A DNA stretch of 64,000 bases from Biscogniauxia marginata (taxonomy: Eukaryota; Ascomycota; Sordariomycetes; Xylariales; Xylariaceae): contig MU404063.1 of the NCBI GenBank assembly GCA_022695795.1, positions 434,001 to 498,000 of the forward strand. Direction: 5' to 3'. The notes below the pieces were generated by a model that was given only the letters and a program-made list of their open reading frames with translations, had not been told where the DNA came from and made no database searches. The translations under genes and the position numbers were made by a program. Shown in pieces: positions 47,050 through 58,448 of this stretch. The stretch's first letter is position 1. Each line of letters opens with the position of its first letter.

Positions 47050-49812
47050 ATGCCTCCCAAAAAGAGAGGCGGCAAGGGCAAGAAGGCCCGGCCTGAGACC
47101 TCCGCACCAGGCAATGACGACGACGAGGCCCTAGTCGCGGCAGGTCCATCCGTACCCCCCGGGTGCTGAAATAGGTGTCAAGGGGGTAGCTGTTATGTAC
47201 AGGTACAGGGTCACCGCAGCCGTCATGTATATAAGAACAGGTCCTCCCATACTCTTTTCAGAAAGCTTCGACCTAATCAAGCAACCTCATAACTCTGTAT
47301 TTCAACATAACGTTGATCTCCATACTGAGCAATTCTTTCCTCGTGTGGGCTCTGGTCGCTCGGCGTTGTGTACGGAGCCGATGACGAGTTTAATCGTTTA
47401 CGTCCGCCGAGGCCGGGAAGGGGGAAGTACTTCCTTCGCGCAAAGGCTTGCTCCATGATGTTAGGCTCGAAATATTGACGCGGCCAACGTCCTTCTCTTC
47501 TCCAGAAATCGATTAGGTCGTTGTGGTCAGCGTTGTCTGCTGCAGCATTGCCCTGGTCTATTCATTATCAGTTATGGCCTGTCAGTGATTCATAAAACAC
47601 GCCCTGATACTCTGGGCTATACCCCCTTTGGGTTTGAGTTGGGGCTATAGCAACGAAATGGGAGTTGGAACGAAGATAAATAGATTTAAGTGGCTATCCA
47701 ATGCTGGGAAGGGGCTAAGCTCCGTATTGATAGGTCTGCTGAGTCAAAACAAAGAACCAAAGGAATTGTAATTGTATGTGTGTTGGTTATGCTAAGATGG
47801 AGTGCAGTCTGAAATCTAAGCTGAGGTGAAATCTGCCAAAGCAACGTGACTTACCCACAGGTTCCCCACGGCAGGATCAATCTATGGAGAGATCAGAAGG
47901 GGTTGTGGGGGAAGTCACCCACATTCAACCAGAACCTTATTACGTGTATACTTTTCTTTGCTCCATCAAGGTTACCTGTGTACATTGTGGGTTGGGCAAT
48001 AGCTCCACGAAGAATAAAGTTGCTCGAAGACGAGGCCTGTGGACCCAGATATTCATAACATTGTTGCACATTAAATGCACAGGAAATTTGAGACCCCCCT
48101 TAATGTAGCTACCACGAAGTTTGAAGGCCGATGAGAGTATTTGACTGCTGTATTGATCCAGAATATGGTCAGGGTAGTTCAAACAGGCAAAGACTTAGGT
48201 TAATGATACTTAGAGCTTTTGATGGTGCAGCGGTTGACGAGTATACCAGTCTTCCAAGTTACAGTGGTTAGTTTATAAACGGTCGGGGAAGTTCAGAGGG
48301 TTCTCACACATCTCTAAGAGAATGTACGACCGTCTGAGAGTTAGGGGCTAAGCTTTAAATCAAGAGGAAGGGCTTCACGACCAACACGTAATATTTGACT
48401 CATCTGAAACTAAGGATTCCGTGTTTGCTTAGATCTGATAACTTTGTCCTACAGCTATTAACATCATGTGGCTATCAATACACTCCTACTTCTCCTACTT
48501 ACTTTAGAAATGCCCTTCCTTTTTTTTCTTTTTTTTTTCTTTCGTAAAAGCAGCAGTATATCTCAAAAACTGGTCGTCTTAAAACTTCTTAGGTGTTTAA
48601 GAAGTGATAACTATGCATCCTCTGGAGCCAGAGACAGGTCTGGTAAGGCCCTTTCGCTTATTGACAAGGGCTGCATGTGGGTAGCCACCAACAATGCTAC
48701 CGGCAATATTCCTGCACCTAGTAAATAAAAACCAAATTCCCCTATATTATTCGGTAATAAAATACTTGGTGGAAGACGGAGAAACTTGACATGTTGGGGC
48801 GGGATAGAATGGTTCTTCTGGTATATTTATGGGACTATCCAAGGTAGTACACCAGCTTTGAGGTGGCGATTATTAGAAGGTCAGGTGTGCTTCCTACTGT
48901 TACATCTAATAGCAGCGGGAAAAAACGAGGCAGAAAGGATACACTAAGAATCCGTGTTCGGTCGTCTGGTGATCCATTTAGTGACTACATTGCAGCTCTC
49001 TCGCCCTTTGTACTTTTTCTCTGTCTAGCAAAATATATTTCTGCAAGTCATATCCTCGGCATATAACAGCAAGCCATCGAATATCGATGTCATCATACGT
49101 TGAAAAGAAATGATCAGGCGAGCTTTGCAAATATCTGCCGTCTGTGTCAGGGGAACATGAAGAGGTCGACCAACCTCTACTATCCCCTCAAGGTTTAGAT
49201 ATAGCTCAAGGAATCAACGTTAACCTCTTGATTCTAGTATCCATGAAGTCTCCTCTTGCTAGCCCGGTAGGCACTTGCCAATAGCCGACATTGAAGTAAC
49301 CGAAACACTTCGAAAGACCATCGAGGAGGTAGAGAGGGACATTCTCAGGGCCGAATCGGCCACCGCCTTCCTCATGGTCCACGCAGCCTACGAATGGCGG
49401 GACATGCGAATCGGGAGTGAAATCCGAGGCAACTGTGATTTTCTCAGAGAGATGATGGGCGTCCGTCGTGAGCCCCCCCCCCCCTCTTCTCTCTTCCCTG
49501 GTTCATCCAGATGGTTAACCTCTCATTACCTAATCAGCCATCTTCACTGCGCCCCCGGCTTTTCGCTGACACAGAATAGGGAAGTGGGCTCGGGAGATAA
49601 AAGAAGCCCAGATCGACTCCAACATCGGGCGGTGTAGCCTGAGAGGACAGCTGGACACGTTGCTGCTGGAGTATTTCCAGCTGTGGGCAGCGCTGCAGGA
49701 CGCCGAGAGGAAGCTGAAGAGGAAGCTGGTGTGTGAGGAGCAGAAGATCGCAGGGAAGTCTGAGGATAACATGGGACAGACTGTGGCTACCGGATTTCCA
49801 GGTAGTGAGTAG
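47050..49812 (+). CDS. Small coiled-coil protein with a very long first intron
   Basis: Proposed 169-aa protein from exons 47050-47143, 49285-49467 and 49580-49812. Exon 1 encodes a basic, NLS-like start (MPPKKRGGKGKKARPE) and an acidic patch. Exons 2 and 3 encode an alpha-helical, probably coiled-coil region (LRKTIEEVERDILRAES, ALQDAERKLKRKL). Exons 2 and 3 join cleanly (intron donor GTGAGC, acceptor AATAG, reads GVRR|KWAREIKEAQ) and look firmly coding. The link of exon 1 is inference: a donor after DEALVAA and the acceptor CAATAG at 49284 give the right phase. The intron would then be 2141 nt, huge beside the 50-90 nt seen elsewhere, and it contains a foldback element just inside its 5' end. 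If exon 1 is instead a separate mini-gene, it would read through to a TGA at 47167-47169. Function unknown; nuclear location plausible. Confidence 0.5.
47164..47307. repeat. Foldback (MITE-like) element, copy 1
   Basis: Begins with TGCTGAAATAGGTGTCAAGG and ends with CTCTGTATTTCAACA. The reverse complement of the end (TGTTGAAATACAGAG) imperfectly repeats the start. The start matches copy 2 at 49854 in about 19 of 21 bases. The interior differs in length from copy 2 (about 144 versus 71 bp). It lies inside the proposed long intron. No transposase is encoded. Confidence 0.5.
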
Positions 49813-49853
49813 TAATAGGAGAGATGTGCGTTTCAACATTTATACAATTTAGA

Positions 49854-49924
49854 TGCCAAAATAGGTGTCAAGGGTAATGGTATTCTCCACCTAATGGATA
49901 ATACCATAACCCTGTATTTCAACA
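49854..49924. repeat. Foldback (MITE-like) element, copy 2
   Basis: Short 71-bp element with arms AGGGTAATGGTATT and AATACCATAACCCT, which pair in a near-perfect stem (one mismatch). The outer ends TGCCAAAATAGG and TATTTCAACA are shared with copy 1. It sits about 40 bp after the stop codon of the coiled-coil gene. No clear target-site duplication is visible. Confidence 0.55.
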
Positions 49925-50766
49925 AAAGAAAGAGGGGGAAGGGGGAATGTTGATGCTAAACCTGGCCAAAGAACCAACCATAACACATACCAATGCTGCA
50001 TGCTTAATGCTCACATACCCTGCCCAGTGATGACCTGCCCACTCCGCCTCTTAATATCAAACAAAGCGCAACTAGGAATTACTGAGGGCTTTGTTTTTTT
50101 TCATGTTTATATATATATATATATATATGTATTAAGTACCTATCTTTCATGTTTCCCAGAGAACAAATTTCACCATCGCGACTGAACTGTCTCTAGTTAC
50201 CTAGTAATACCTTGTCTTTTGTCTCCGTTGGACGTTGAATCATCACTCCACTTTACCTTCACTCTCGACAAGCATTACCCTACGAATGCCCATATTGACA
50301 CTAAACACATACCAACTCCGCTTATTATTAGAAACCGAATCCCGTAAGAGCAGAAGACGAAGCCGAGCACAACTATACTCACGTACTCACCCTGTAACTA
50401 TTACGATATACTCAATATTCCAAATTTCCATATGTTACAAATAATACAGCTTTCTTTCTAGAGTGGCGTATGTATACCTACGCAAACATAGCATTTACGT
50501 ATACAAATGTGCGCAAAACCGAATCTCATGACCTCTGCGAAACAACACAACACATTTACATAAATGTACATGAATCCAACAGTCTAAAAAGGGGAGGGGA
50601 TTGAATCCACCCTAAGTATCCGGTTCCCCCCCTCCCTGATACGTACTCCGTTACCATATAATGAGTCGCCCTAAAACTCCGTATTGTATGCGCCGGGCTC
50701 CCGAGAGACTTCTTTCTACTTTTTTTTTTTGACCACCACGTATTTTGGTGTCTTGTCTATCGGATA
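49925..50766. other. Intergenic region between convergent genes, with TA microsatellite
   Basis: 3' flank of the coiled-coil gene and of the ankyrin-RCC1-BTB gene. It contains a (TA)n microsatellite at about 50108-50128 and a T run near 50720. Short ORFs show no recognisable content. Confidence 0.5.
50108..50128. repeat. (TA)n microsatellite
   Basis: About ten perfect TA units in a non-coding spacer. Confidence 0.9.
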
Positions 50767-53700
50767 TCAAGATCTCCCACCTCTATTCCCGCGTCCCCTC
50801 CCCCTTGGATTGCCACCAGTACCTGCTTCCGTGACATTGCTATTTCCGGCGTTATTGCTGCTGCTGCTGCCGCCGCCAGTACTACCACGATTCCCTCCTC
50901 CCTTCAGCTTACCGCCTCGACCGCGCCGCCCACCATCCTTCTTCTTTTCCTTTCCTCCTTCGCGTGCGACCCGTCGTGCTTCTTCTTCCTGCATCCGTCG
51001 GCTCTCCTGATCCCACCACTCCTGGAAAGCCTGCTCCTGCTGGATCTCCTGTAAACTGCGTTTCGCGACTGCCTGGAGAACGCTCTGTTGTTCTTGTTGC
51101 TGCTGACCGATTATATCAGCTAAGCCGAGGCCCATATCCTGTTCCAGCTTCGGCTGTCGCTTGATGTATGACTTGGAGTGTGGAACCAGAGGCTGAGAAT
51201 CTTGGCGAGTGGGTGTTGTAGAAATCTTTGGCGTAGTACTTGACTTCTGACCCGAAAATCTTGTGTCTGGCGACGCCGTCCGCCGCGGAACCGATTCTCT
51301 TGATGAAGCCTCAGCCGCAACAAGGGGTTTTGGGTTAGGTGGCCCAGGCGAGGATGCAGGCCCGGCATTTAGTAGGTCCTTCATCGATGTTCTAGCCATG
51401 GGACTAGTCTTTTGCCAAGGCGACTCCTTTTTCTCGCCCACTTTGGACCAGGGGGTCTGGGATAATTGATTGGACTGAGACTCTTGTCGAGCAGACTGTT
51501 CTGCTTGTTGATGCAACTGCTTCTTCCTTTCCTTTTGAGACATCTTGTGCGGTATAGATCGTGCAATCGCATCTTTCTTCTCCGCTGCCAACCCTGCAGA
51601 TAACGCTGATCGGGCTGGTTTAGACTCCGATAATATTTCACGAAGATCCAACCGAGAGCTGGGAAGAGCCGAAGAGCCCCACGGATTCTCTCCCTGCGAA
51701 CCGTATTTTTCGATAGGATCAGTCGGTGGTCTAGCAGGCGGAAGATTCAAACGTGATACCGGAGTTGGAGTATTTGAAACGACTGCTCCTGAATCTTCGA
51801 CGGATTTCCCCTTCGAGTCTTGCCAAGATCTGGGTAGGGGAGCCGGAACATCTAGGTCGCCTTGCTCACTAAACACTCTTGGCTGTGGACTTGGAGACAT
51901 GGGACCAGCCGCACCCAACTCCTCTTCGTCCATATCGAAGATGAGATCCGTGTGGGAGTCTTTTGGCTGAAGCACAGGACTAAAGGGTTCGTTGCGAAAC
52001 GCCTTGGACTTCCGTCTGGATCGCTCTGGTGTTAGCGAAACACCAGAGAGGTCATCAAGACTACCAAAACGGGTCTTAAAGGAGGATGAAAGCTTCTTGT
52101 CGTCGTCTTTTTGTGCTATCTTGTAAGCCATCTCTTTCACTCGGACCTGCCTCTCTTCTTCGATATCCTTTGAGAGCTCAGGGTATTGTTCGTGAAGTAG
52201 CATATCTGCTCGTCCGCTTCGTGCGAAGGGGCATCGAGCAAGCTGATTATCTCTCACTACTTCATCCAAGTCAAACAGTAAATCTGCATCTAGATCATCA
52301 AGGAGGCTATCACATAAGTTAGCTAGATACCACCATATATTTCAGAAATCAAATTACTGATGCAAAATTGTATATGAGAAATTCTATATAGGGAAACAAA
52401 GGAGATGATAATCATCATGAGTGACAGGAATCGAAGATATACTGGCTTTTAAATGATACCAAATTGGGCAAACTTACTAATTTTCCAGCATCGCCTCCAT
52501 TTGGAGACAGATATATTCAAGTCCCTTGTCCTTGAACTCGGTAATGGAGCAGGGGCTGATGACATTTAGAAGAGTAGAGATATTGCGAGTGGTTACTAGT
52601 CAGATTAGCCATGTATAGGTAGCTAAAGATTATGGATAAGAACTTACCAAAACGTCCGATGATTTTCTGGCAGATTTGCGATAGGCGATCTAGCATGAGC
52701 TCGTTTGCAATATTCATAACTTCGATAACCAACTCTGAGAAGTCATCAATACTGTCAGCGATAACAGTGTCGAAAAGGTCTTCGCCAACATCGGCATATA
52801 AGTATTGAAGCACGTAATAGAAAGCTTCCGGATCCATGTGTTGCATGTCGATATTGACTCGGTCCGAATCATCCTGTGCCTGACGACGGCTCTCCAGCCA
52901 CTTCCCACCAGACCGGCCATTAAAGAGACCTTGGAACCAAGGACATCTTTCACATAGCATGACGCTATGGACGGGAATTTCGTCGCCACCAAGCTCTAGG
53001 AGCGCATCGCCGTCGTCAAAGAATGTTGGATCCTCAAGCGCTTTCCTAAAATCCTCATTCATCGAGCGAGGTGGCGAACTCTGAATGCGAACTGCAGTTT
53101 CAAGTTTAACCATGCCAAGTCGAGTCGCTAGCTTCATAAGCTCCGTACGAATCTGTCGATATCGATATGCCAGAGGTGGGGATTGCCGCGTGAAATTCCA
53201 AGCCGGTATAACCCTGTCGCTATACATATAAACCACAAGGTTAAGCAAAGTGATTATGTCAACACTGCCAACTAGTTCCACGACAACTTCGCCGTTATCC
53301 CCTCTGATGTCCTCTCTGATGCTTAGTAGCTCCGGAACATCGTAGTTTCCGGTCTCCCTGAAACAATGCAGGCCGGAACGAAGCAATGGGCTCCTTGCTG
53401 ACAGAACCCACGAGTGCACGGGAATTGCAAGGTCTGGGTTAGAAGCTGTTCGGACCACAATACCAAGGGTATCATTCTTGAACCTCCAATTCTTGAGATG
53501 AGCGTTCAGATCATCCTCAAGATCTGTAGATGTCAATACTTCATACGCTAGTGGGTCCACTCGTCCTTTGAGGATATCAGGATTGTGGAACTTCCAAGTA
53601 TCCTTGTTCTCTCGTGCTTTAGGGTTTTGGGCCTTGAAGCCGCGAAGTGGTAATAGGGGGGCTACATCATCCCAAAGGGTGGGTTCGTTAACCTCGATTT

Positions 53701-55783
53701 GATCGCGGGTTACGTCGCAGTCCTTTCGAATAGCAGCATAAGCGCCAAATGGGGAGCTCCTGACGGCTACGACATCGGTAATGTATGGGACACGCTGGAA
53801 CTTGAAATCTTTTCGTTTCAAGTCGGATAATACATTGGCTTTTGTATCTTTTGCTTTTATACGCTTGATACGCCGCCAGACAGCACCCGACAGTGTGGAG
53901 ATCATGACCGAGCCGTGTTCTCCAACACTAGCTGACTTGACTCCGTCCTTATTGGAATTCCAAATGCATTGTGGTGTAGTAATCGCGTCCTTAATCTTGG
54001 ATGGATTTGTTGTCGAAGAAGTGACTTGATTGCCATCCGATCTATGATTAAGCTGCATCGTGAAAAGGTCACCACTGCCTGTCACGGCAACGATAGTATC
54101 CCCTCCCGATGTAATCTGGTGTATTTCACGACGACTGGGATCATACGGAGAGGATATTGAGAATTGACCAGATCGTTGGAGGGCTGGGTTCGTGAATCCG
54201 TCCGCAAAGGGGAATCTTATCATGTTATACCCATAGCTCGTGAACACACAGACTGTATGGTCCTCGAAGAGGCAAGATGTTGCTCTGTCGATTGCTGATA
54301 TCATGATGATCGACGAGTGACTTGAGAGTAAAGTTGCGGCAACCTTTCTCGGAACAGTTTGTACTTCTAGGGATCTAGAATCCGCATCCATCAAGGCGAG
54401 TTGCCCAACATTCTTGCCCCAGCAGAACAATGAAGAGCCCGTGTGGGCAACAGAATGAATCGAGGAGGCTGCAGCACCGAGCACAATCTCTTTCTTTAAG
54501 GGACCAAAGAGTTGTCGAGGCGTCGGACTCATCGGATCCTCGTCAGGTTTGAGAGGCGCTGGCAAAGCAAACCCAAGCTGGGAGAACGTGTTCGAACCCC
54601 ATGTCCAAAGCTCACCGCCACTAGTCACTGCCATGGAGTGATTCTGACCCAGAGCAACCTGGATCACTTTTTTGTCAGACAATCCACCTTGGACAGGCAT
54701 AAAGTCAAACCGAGTATTCTCGTCGCCAAGGCCAAGACGGCCACCACGTCCAACACCACAGACGTAAAGATTAGACATAGGGTCTGTAGTGAGGATTGCG
54801 CTATGAAGCTTGGAAAGAACAACATCTTGGATGATCAATGGGCGATTCTGAATCAAGGCAGGAATTCCAGCTTGGTCGCGATGGACCGATTCGTCCATAT
54901 TTGGATGGCGCTGTTGGTCATACAGATATTGATCGTAGAAGTATTGGATCAAGTGGTTCGGCCGTTTCAGGTTAATGCGCTCCGGGAACTGTCGATCATC
55001 TTCATCACCAAGGCCAAGTGATAAATTCTTGTTGCTCCCAAAGGTGAATACTTCTTCACCGAGGCCAACGGCTTTGGTGTGGTGGCTACAGCGTATGTTA
55101 GCAGCGGATATAGGCTGCACCATCGGAGCTCAAGCTTACCGAGGCTCATCGGCGCCAGCGCCCTCGTCAATGTCCGATCCTTGGTCCGAGTTCGCATGGT
55201 CTTCCGAGACCTTCAGACTACGGAGGGCAATAGTAGCGTTGTAAACATCAAAAGGACTATTCCCTTCGCGGTCCTTTGTCTTAATCAGCCGCCCAACCTT
55301 AGCAATGGCAGTACCTCCAAATGACTCAGTCAAGTCTCTGCGCTCCTTTTCGAGTAGCAACCGGGCGATCGAGATGTTTCCATTGTATAAAGCCCTATGC
55401 AGCGCATTCCAACCACTTTCGAGATCCTCGGCGTAGATATCGATGGCGGGATTCTCGAGAAGGGCTTCGACGAAGGCGATGGCGTTCGACGAGGTAGAAG
55501 AAGCAGCTCGGAGAAGTACTGTCAGGCCCATGTGGTCGCGGCTGTTGATTTCGGCTTTCCCCAAACTGATACCGGTATTCTTCGACCCGGCGGCATTCGC
55601 GCCGAAGCCGGCGATCTTGCGCGACTTGGCGACAGCCCGTGGCGAACTACCAAAGGCTCCCGGGCTCCCTACGGCCGCAGCCGAAGTTTTGGAAGGATTC
55701 TGAGAATATCCGGCCGGAGCCAGGAGTCGACGGAACTTGTCGACATCATTTTCCCAGTAGTATTTCCAGAGTAGATGACTCAT
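50767..55783 (-). CDS. Ankyrin-RCC1-BTB-BTB protein (IBtk / S. pombe Btb3-like)
   Basis: Predicted 1579-aa protein, probably a substrate adaptor of a Cullin-3 ubiquitin ligase, as proposed for IBtk-type BTB proteins. Exons (minus) are 55140-55783, 52648-55085, 52478-52595 and 50767-52306; all three introns keep frame, which merges what look like three separate ORFs. Residues 1-215 hold ankyrin repeats (GLTVLLRAAS, GWNALHRALYNGNISIARLLLE). About 220-610 form an RCC1 propeller (FTFGSNKNLSLGLGDE, LYVCGVGRGGRLGLGDE, LWTWGSNTFSQLG). Two BTB/POZ domains follow (AIPVHSWVLSARSPLLRS; EIPVHSVMLCERCPWFQGLF) with a 3-box-like helix. The last 510 residues are Ser/Pro/Gln-rich and disordered, with PWGSS/PWQK patches and an RG-rich end (RGRGRGNRGGRS) that may bind RNA. 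The start at 55783 gives MSHLLWKYYWENDVDKFRRLL, the usual family N-terminus. Confidence 0.93.
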
Positions 55784-57188
55784 GTGTGTCGAACAGTGTA
55801 GTCCAAAGCACTTCGAATTGCGCCTCGCTGTGAATCTCGGGGGACCACGGCTTATTTAAAGGGCAACTAGAAGCGCTTCGACTGAAAAAGGGGGACCCGG
55901 AGAGGAGCCCGAACCGGCTAGAGCAAAGACGTTGACGAGGTTTCAAGGCGATCGCAATGTACGTGGGTAAATCGTCTGTTCGGGTTCGAGTATGCAGAGG
56001 AGAAGGGTGGAAGATTTCGCTCTTGGGATTCCGGATTCGAGTCACAGCGACAGATTCACAAAGGCAAGGAGATAAGGCCCGGAGGTAATTACTGTCGGAT
56101 CGATTCGGTTATTTAGGTCGGTAGGTCGATCAGTCAGCGTCGCAAAGGGATTTAATTGATTGTGAAAGTATCAGCGTTGATGCGCGGGTGTGTCGGGTGT
56201 GCTGAGCGAGGAGGTTGTCTGAGAGATAAAGGGAGGATGGCCGGCAATTAGGAGGTACAAGTTGGTAAGTCTGTAGGTTAGACCAGATCAATGCGTGTTC
56301 ATGATACTGTAAATTAATGGAAGCTATGATCAGCTGTGGTTTGTGCGCGTCCCCGAACCCCGCGAACGCCCACTAACCCACTAACCCACTAACACCCGGT
56401 TTATCAGAGCTGATAAGCATGCAGCTATAGCCAATCACAGCTTATCCCGGCAGAACATGGCAAATCTGCAGGATAGTATGTAGTATCGCTCTAAGCCTTC
56501 CTCGTCAATGGTAGATAAAGTTTATAATTGATTCGACTATACCAAATGTCCTCCTATTAGAGACTTGATACATCTTTATGGTACCTACCAACTCTACCCA
56601 AGTAAAGTAAGATGGTACAGGTATTTAGTACCCATTCATACACTACATGTGCCTACCTTATTCTAATAAGATATCTTACGTACTAGGTAGATAGATGGTA
56701 CTGGTAACTTAGATAATTACCTAGGTCGCCCAAGGGTCCTTTTAGTGCATCCTTCATTGGCCACAGCTCATGCCTGTCATGTGGAGTCTGGAGATATTCC
56801 ATCCAGGTTTACCACGACTTGGCTCCATTCAATCCGCACGCACTTGCACATCCCCCACAGGCCCCTCCGGTTTTCAGCTCCCACATTCGATGACAAGCAA
56901 CGGTCAGCCTCAACGAAGACCACGAATAGGATTCGATTCCGACTAGACGGCCACTAGTTCAACTGTCGTCAGACTCGCCGTCGCAGAGAACCTGTGAGGT
57001 GCTCTCCGCCCGTGACAGAATTAGGAAAATGTTCTAACATTGGAATACAAATGCATGCCCCAGCCAAGCATCCATCTTTTTTTTCTATAGACACCGATTT
57101 TTGTAATCAATATACATCCCCATCTCCAATGCTGAGGTGTCCGAAATATGTGAGAATTCTAACCCAAACCAAGCCAGGATCAACTATC
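55784..57188. other. Intergenic region, no gene seen
   Basis: 5' region of the BTB gene and 3' flank of the carrier gene. It includes a short tandem of CCCACTAA words near 56370 and several TACCTA/TAGGTA words between 56580 and 56730. ORFs 56745-56957 and 56994-57290 are unconvincing; the latter only overlaps the last carrier exon in antisense. Confidence 0.5.
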
Positions 57189-58448
57189 TTATGCTCTCAG
57201 AGTGCGGAAGAAATCCATCATGCCGGTGAAGACCACTACAATAGAGATTTAGCCGCAGTTTGTTATAGAGGACCACGACAAGCATTTTAGGACTTACCCA
57301 ACAGAATACCGCCGCCAGGACCAAGTCTCAGCACCTTGGGCAAGAAACCCTTGTACAAAGCACCGAAACCTTCCTCTTTCATCACTGTCGCGCACGCTCC
57401 CCAGGCCCAGTTGTATTTGGGGGCTTGGCCGGCAACCCTGACGCTGTTCTGGATTCGTGATTTAACGACGTCCATTGGCGTGTTGATGATAGTGCCGACA
57501 GTCCCACCAACAGAACCCGAGATCAGGTCGTTGATCATCTGACCTTTCTTGGTCTCTGCCTTCGGTAGGAGGGCACGAACTTGGAAGATGCAGCCGAAGT
57601 AACCCGCGTTCCAGAGTACATGGCGCCACATAGTACTCTCGAGACCGTTGTACATAGCCAAAATACCCTCGTTCTTGATCGTCTTGGCAACAACATCGAG
57701 CATGCCGCTGTATTTTCCGGCCGATGCCTTGTCTTGAAGTCGGATCTTGACCAGCTCGAAGGGCACGACGACGAAGGATTCGGTGGCACCGGCAGTGGCA
57801 CCTGTCAGAATGGACAGGGACTGGTTCATCTTGTCAACACCAAAGGCCTTGCGGTATACCTTGCCCCATTCATCGTTCGCGGCGAACTTGGTGGCACGCT
57901 TCGGGGCTTCCATCAAGATAGGCGCGCTGATACCCCGGTACAGTCTCGAGAATCTACAACCCAGCGTAAGCCTTCGCATAACCAGGGCGGGTTGCAGACC
58001 AACCCCTCATTGCGGACGATTTTCCGGAACGCATCTACCATGCCATTATAAGCATCCTCGCCACCTCCCTTGCCAGTCTGGAGTTGTCTGTTGTATCGCA
58101 CGTAAGTTTGTGGTTGTGCCAGATCCGGTCCGCATGTTCGCTCACACTCGGGTCTTGACAACATCCAACGGGTACCTGGTGGGAATTAGCAGCGGGCACG
58201 CGATGCAGTGTGGGCAGTGGTCGGTCGAGATTACATTACCAAGATCTGCACATAGCACGCGGTAGTCAGCTAGGTATTTGTTCGCCTGCGCGACCCGGTT
58301 AGAGAACTTGCCTCCGAGACTCCCGCGATAGCGCCTGTGATTTGTTGTTGTTAGTCGACGAGAGTAATATCATGATCGGGAGTAAATAGTATTCCTAACC
58401 GGCGGCGAACTGGTATATGAAAGGCAAGGACTGTTCGTTCGACGCCAT
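57189..58448 (-). CDS. Mitochondrial carrier, 2-oxodicarboxylate (ODC1/ODC2) type
   Basis: Predicted 299-aa inner-membrane carrier exchanging C5-C7 oxodicarboxylates such as 2-oxoadipate and 2-oxoglutarate, supporting lysine metabolism. Seven exons (minus): 58400-58448, 58312-58334, 58235-58245, 58146-58175, 58004-58087, 57298-57953 and 57189-57235. The spliced frame is perfect and contains three carrier signatures, YPLDVVKTRVQ, VPFELVKIRLQ and TPMDVVKSRIQ, in the three repeats. MASNEQSLPFIYQFAAGAIAGVSEILVMYP matches the fungal family N-terminus. Two oddities: exon 3 is only 11 nt, and the intron before it begins with GC (GAG|GCAAGT) rather than GT. The last exon encodes just VVFTGMMDFFRTLRA. 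The dense cluster of introns in the first 100 codons is typical of this gene family in filamentous fungi as I remember it. Confidence 0.94.

Noticed and set aside
49470..49482. C homopolymer after the coiled-coil exon
   Set aside because: It lies within a proposed intron and needs no frameshift explanation.
50684..51010. Pro/Phe-rich plus-strand ORF
   Set aside because: Antisense of the RG/Gly-rich end of the BTB protein.
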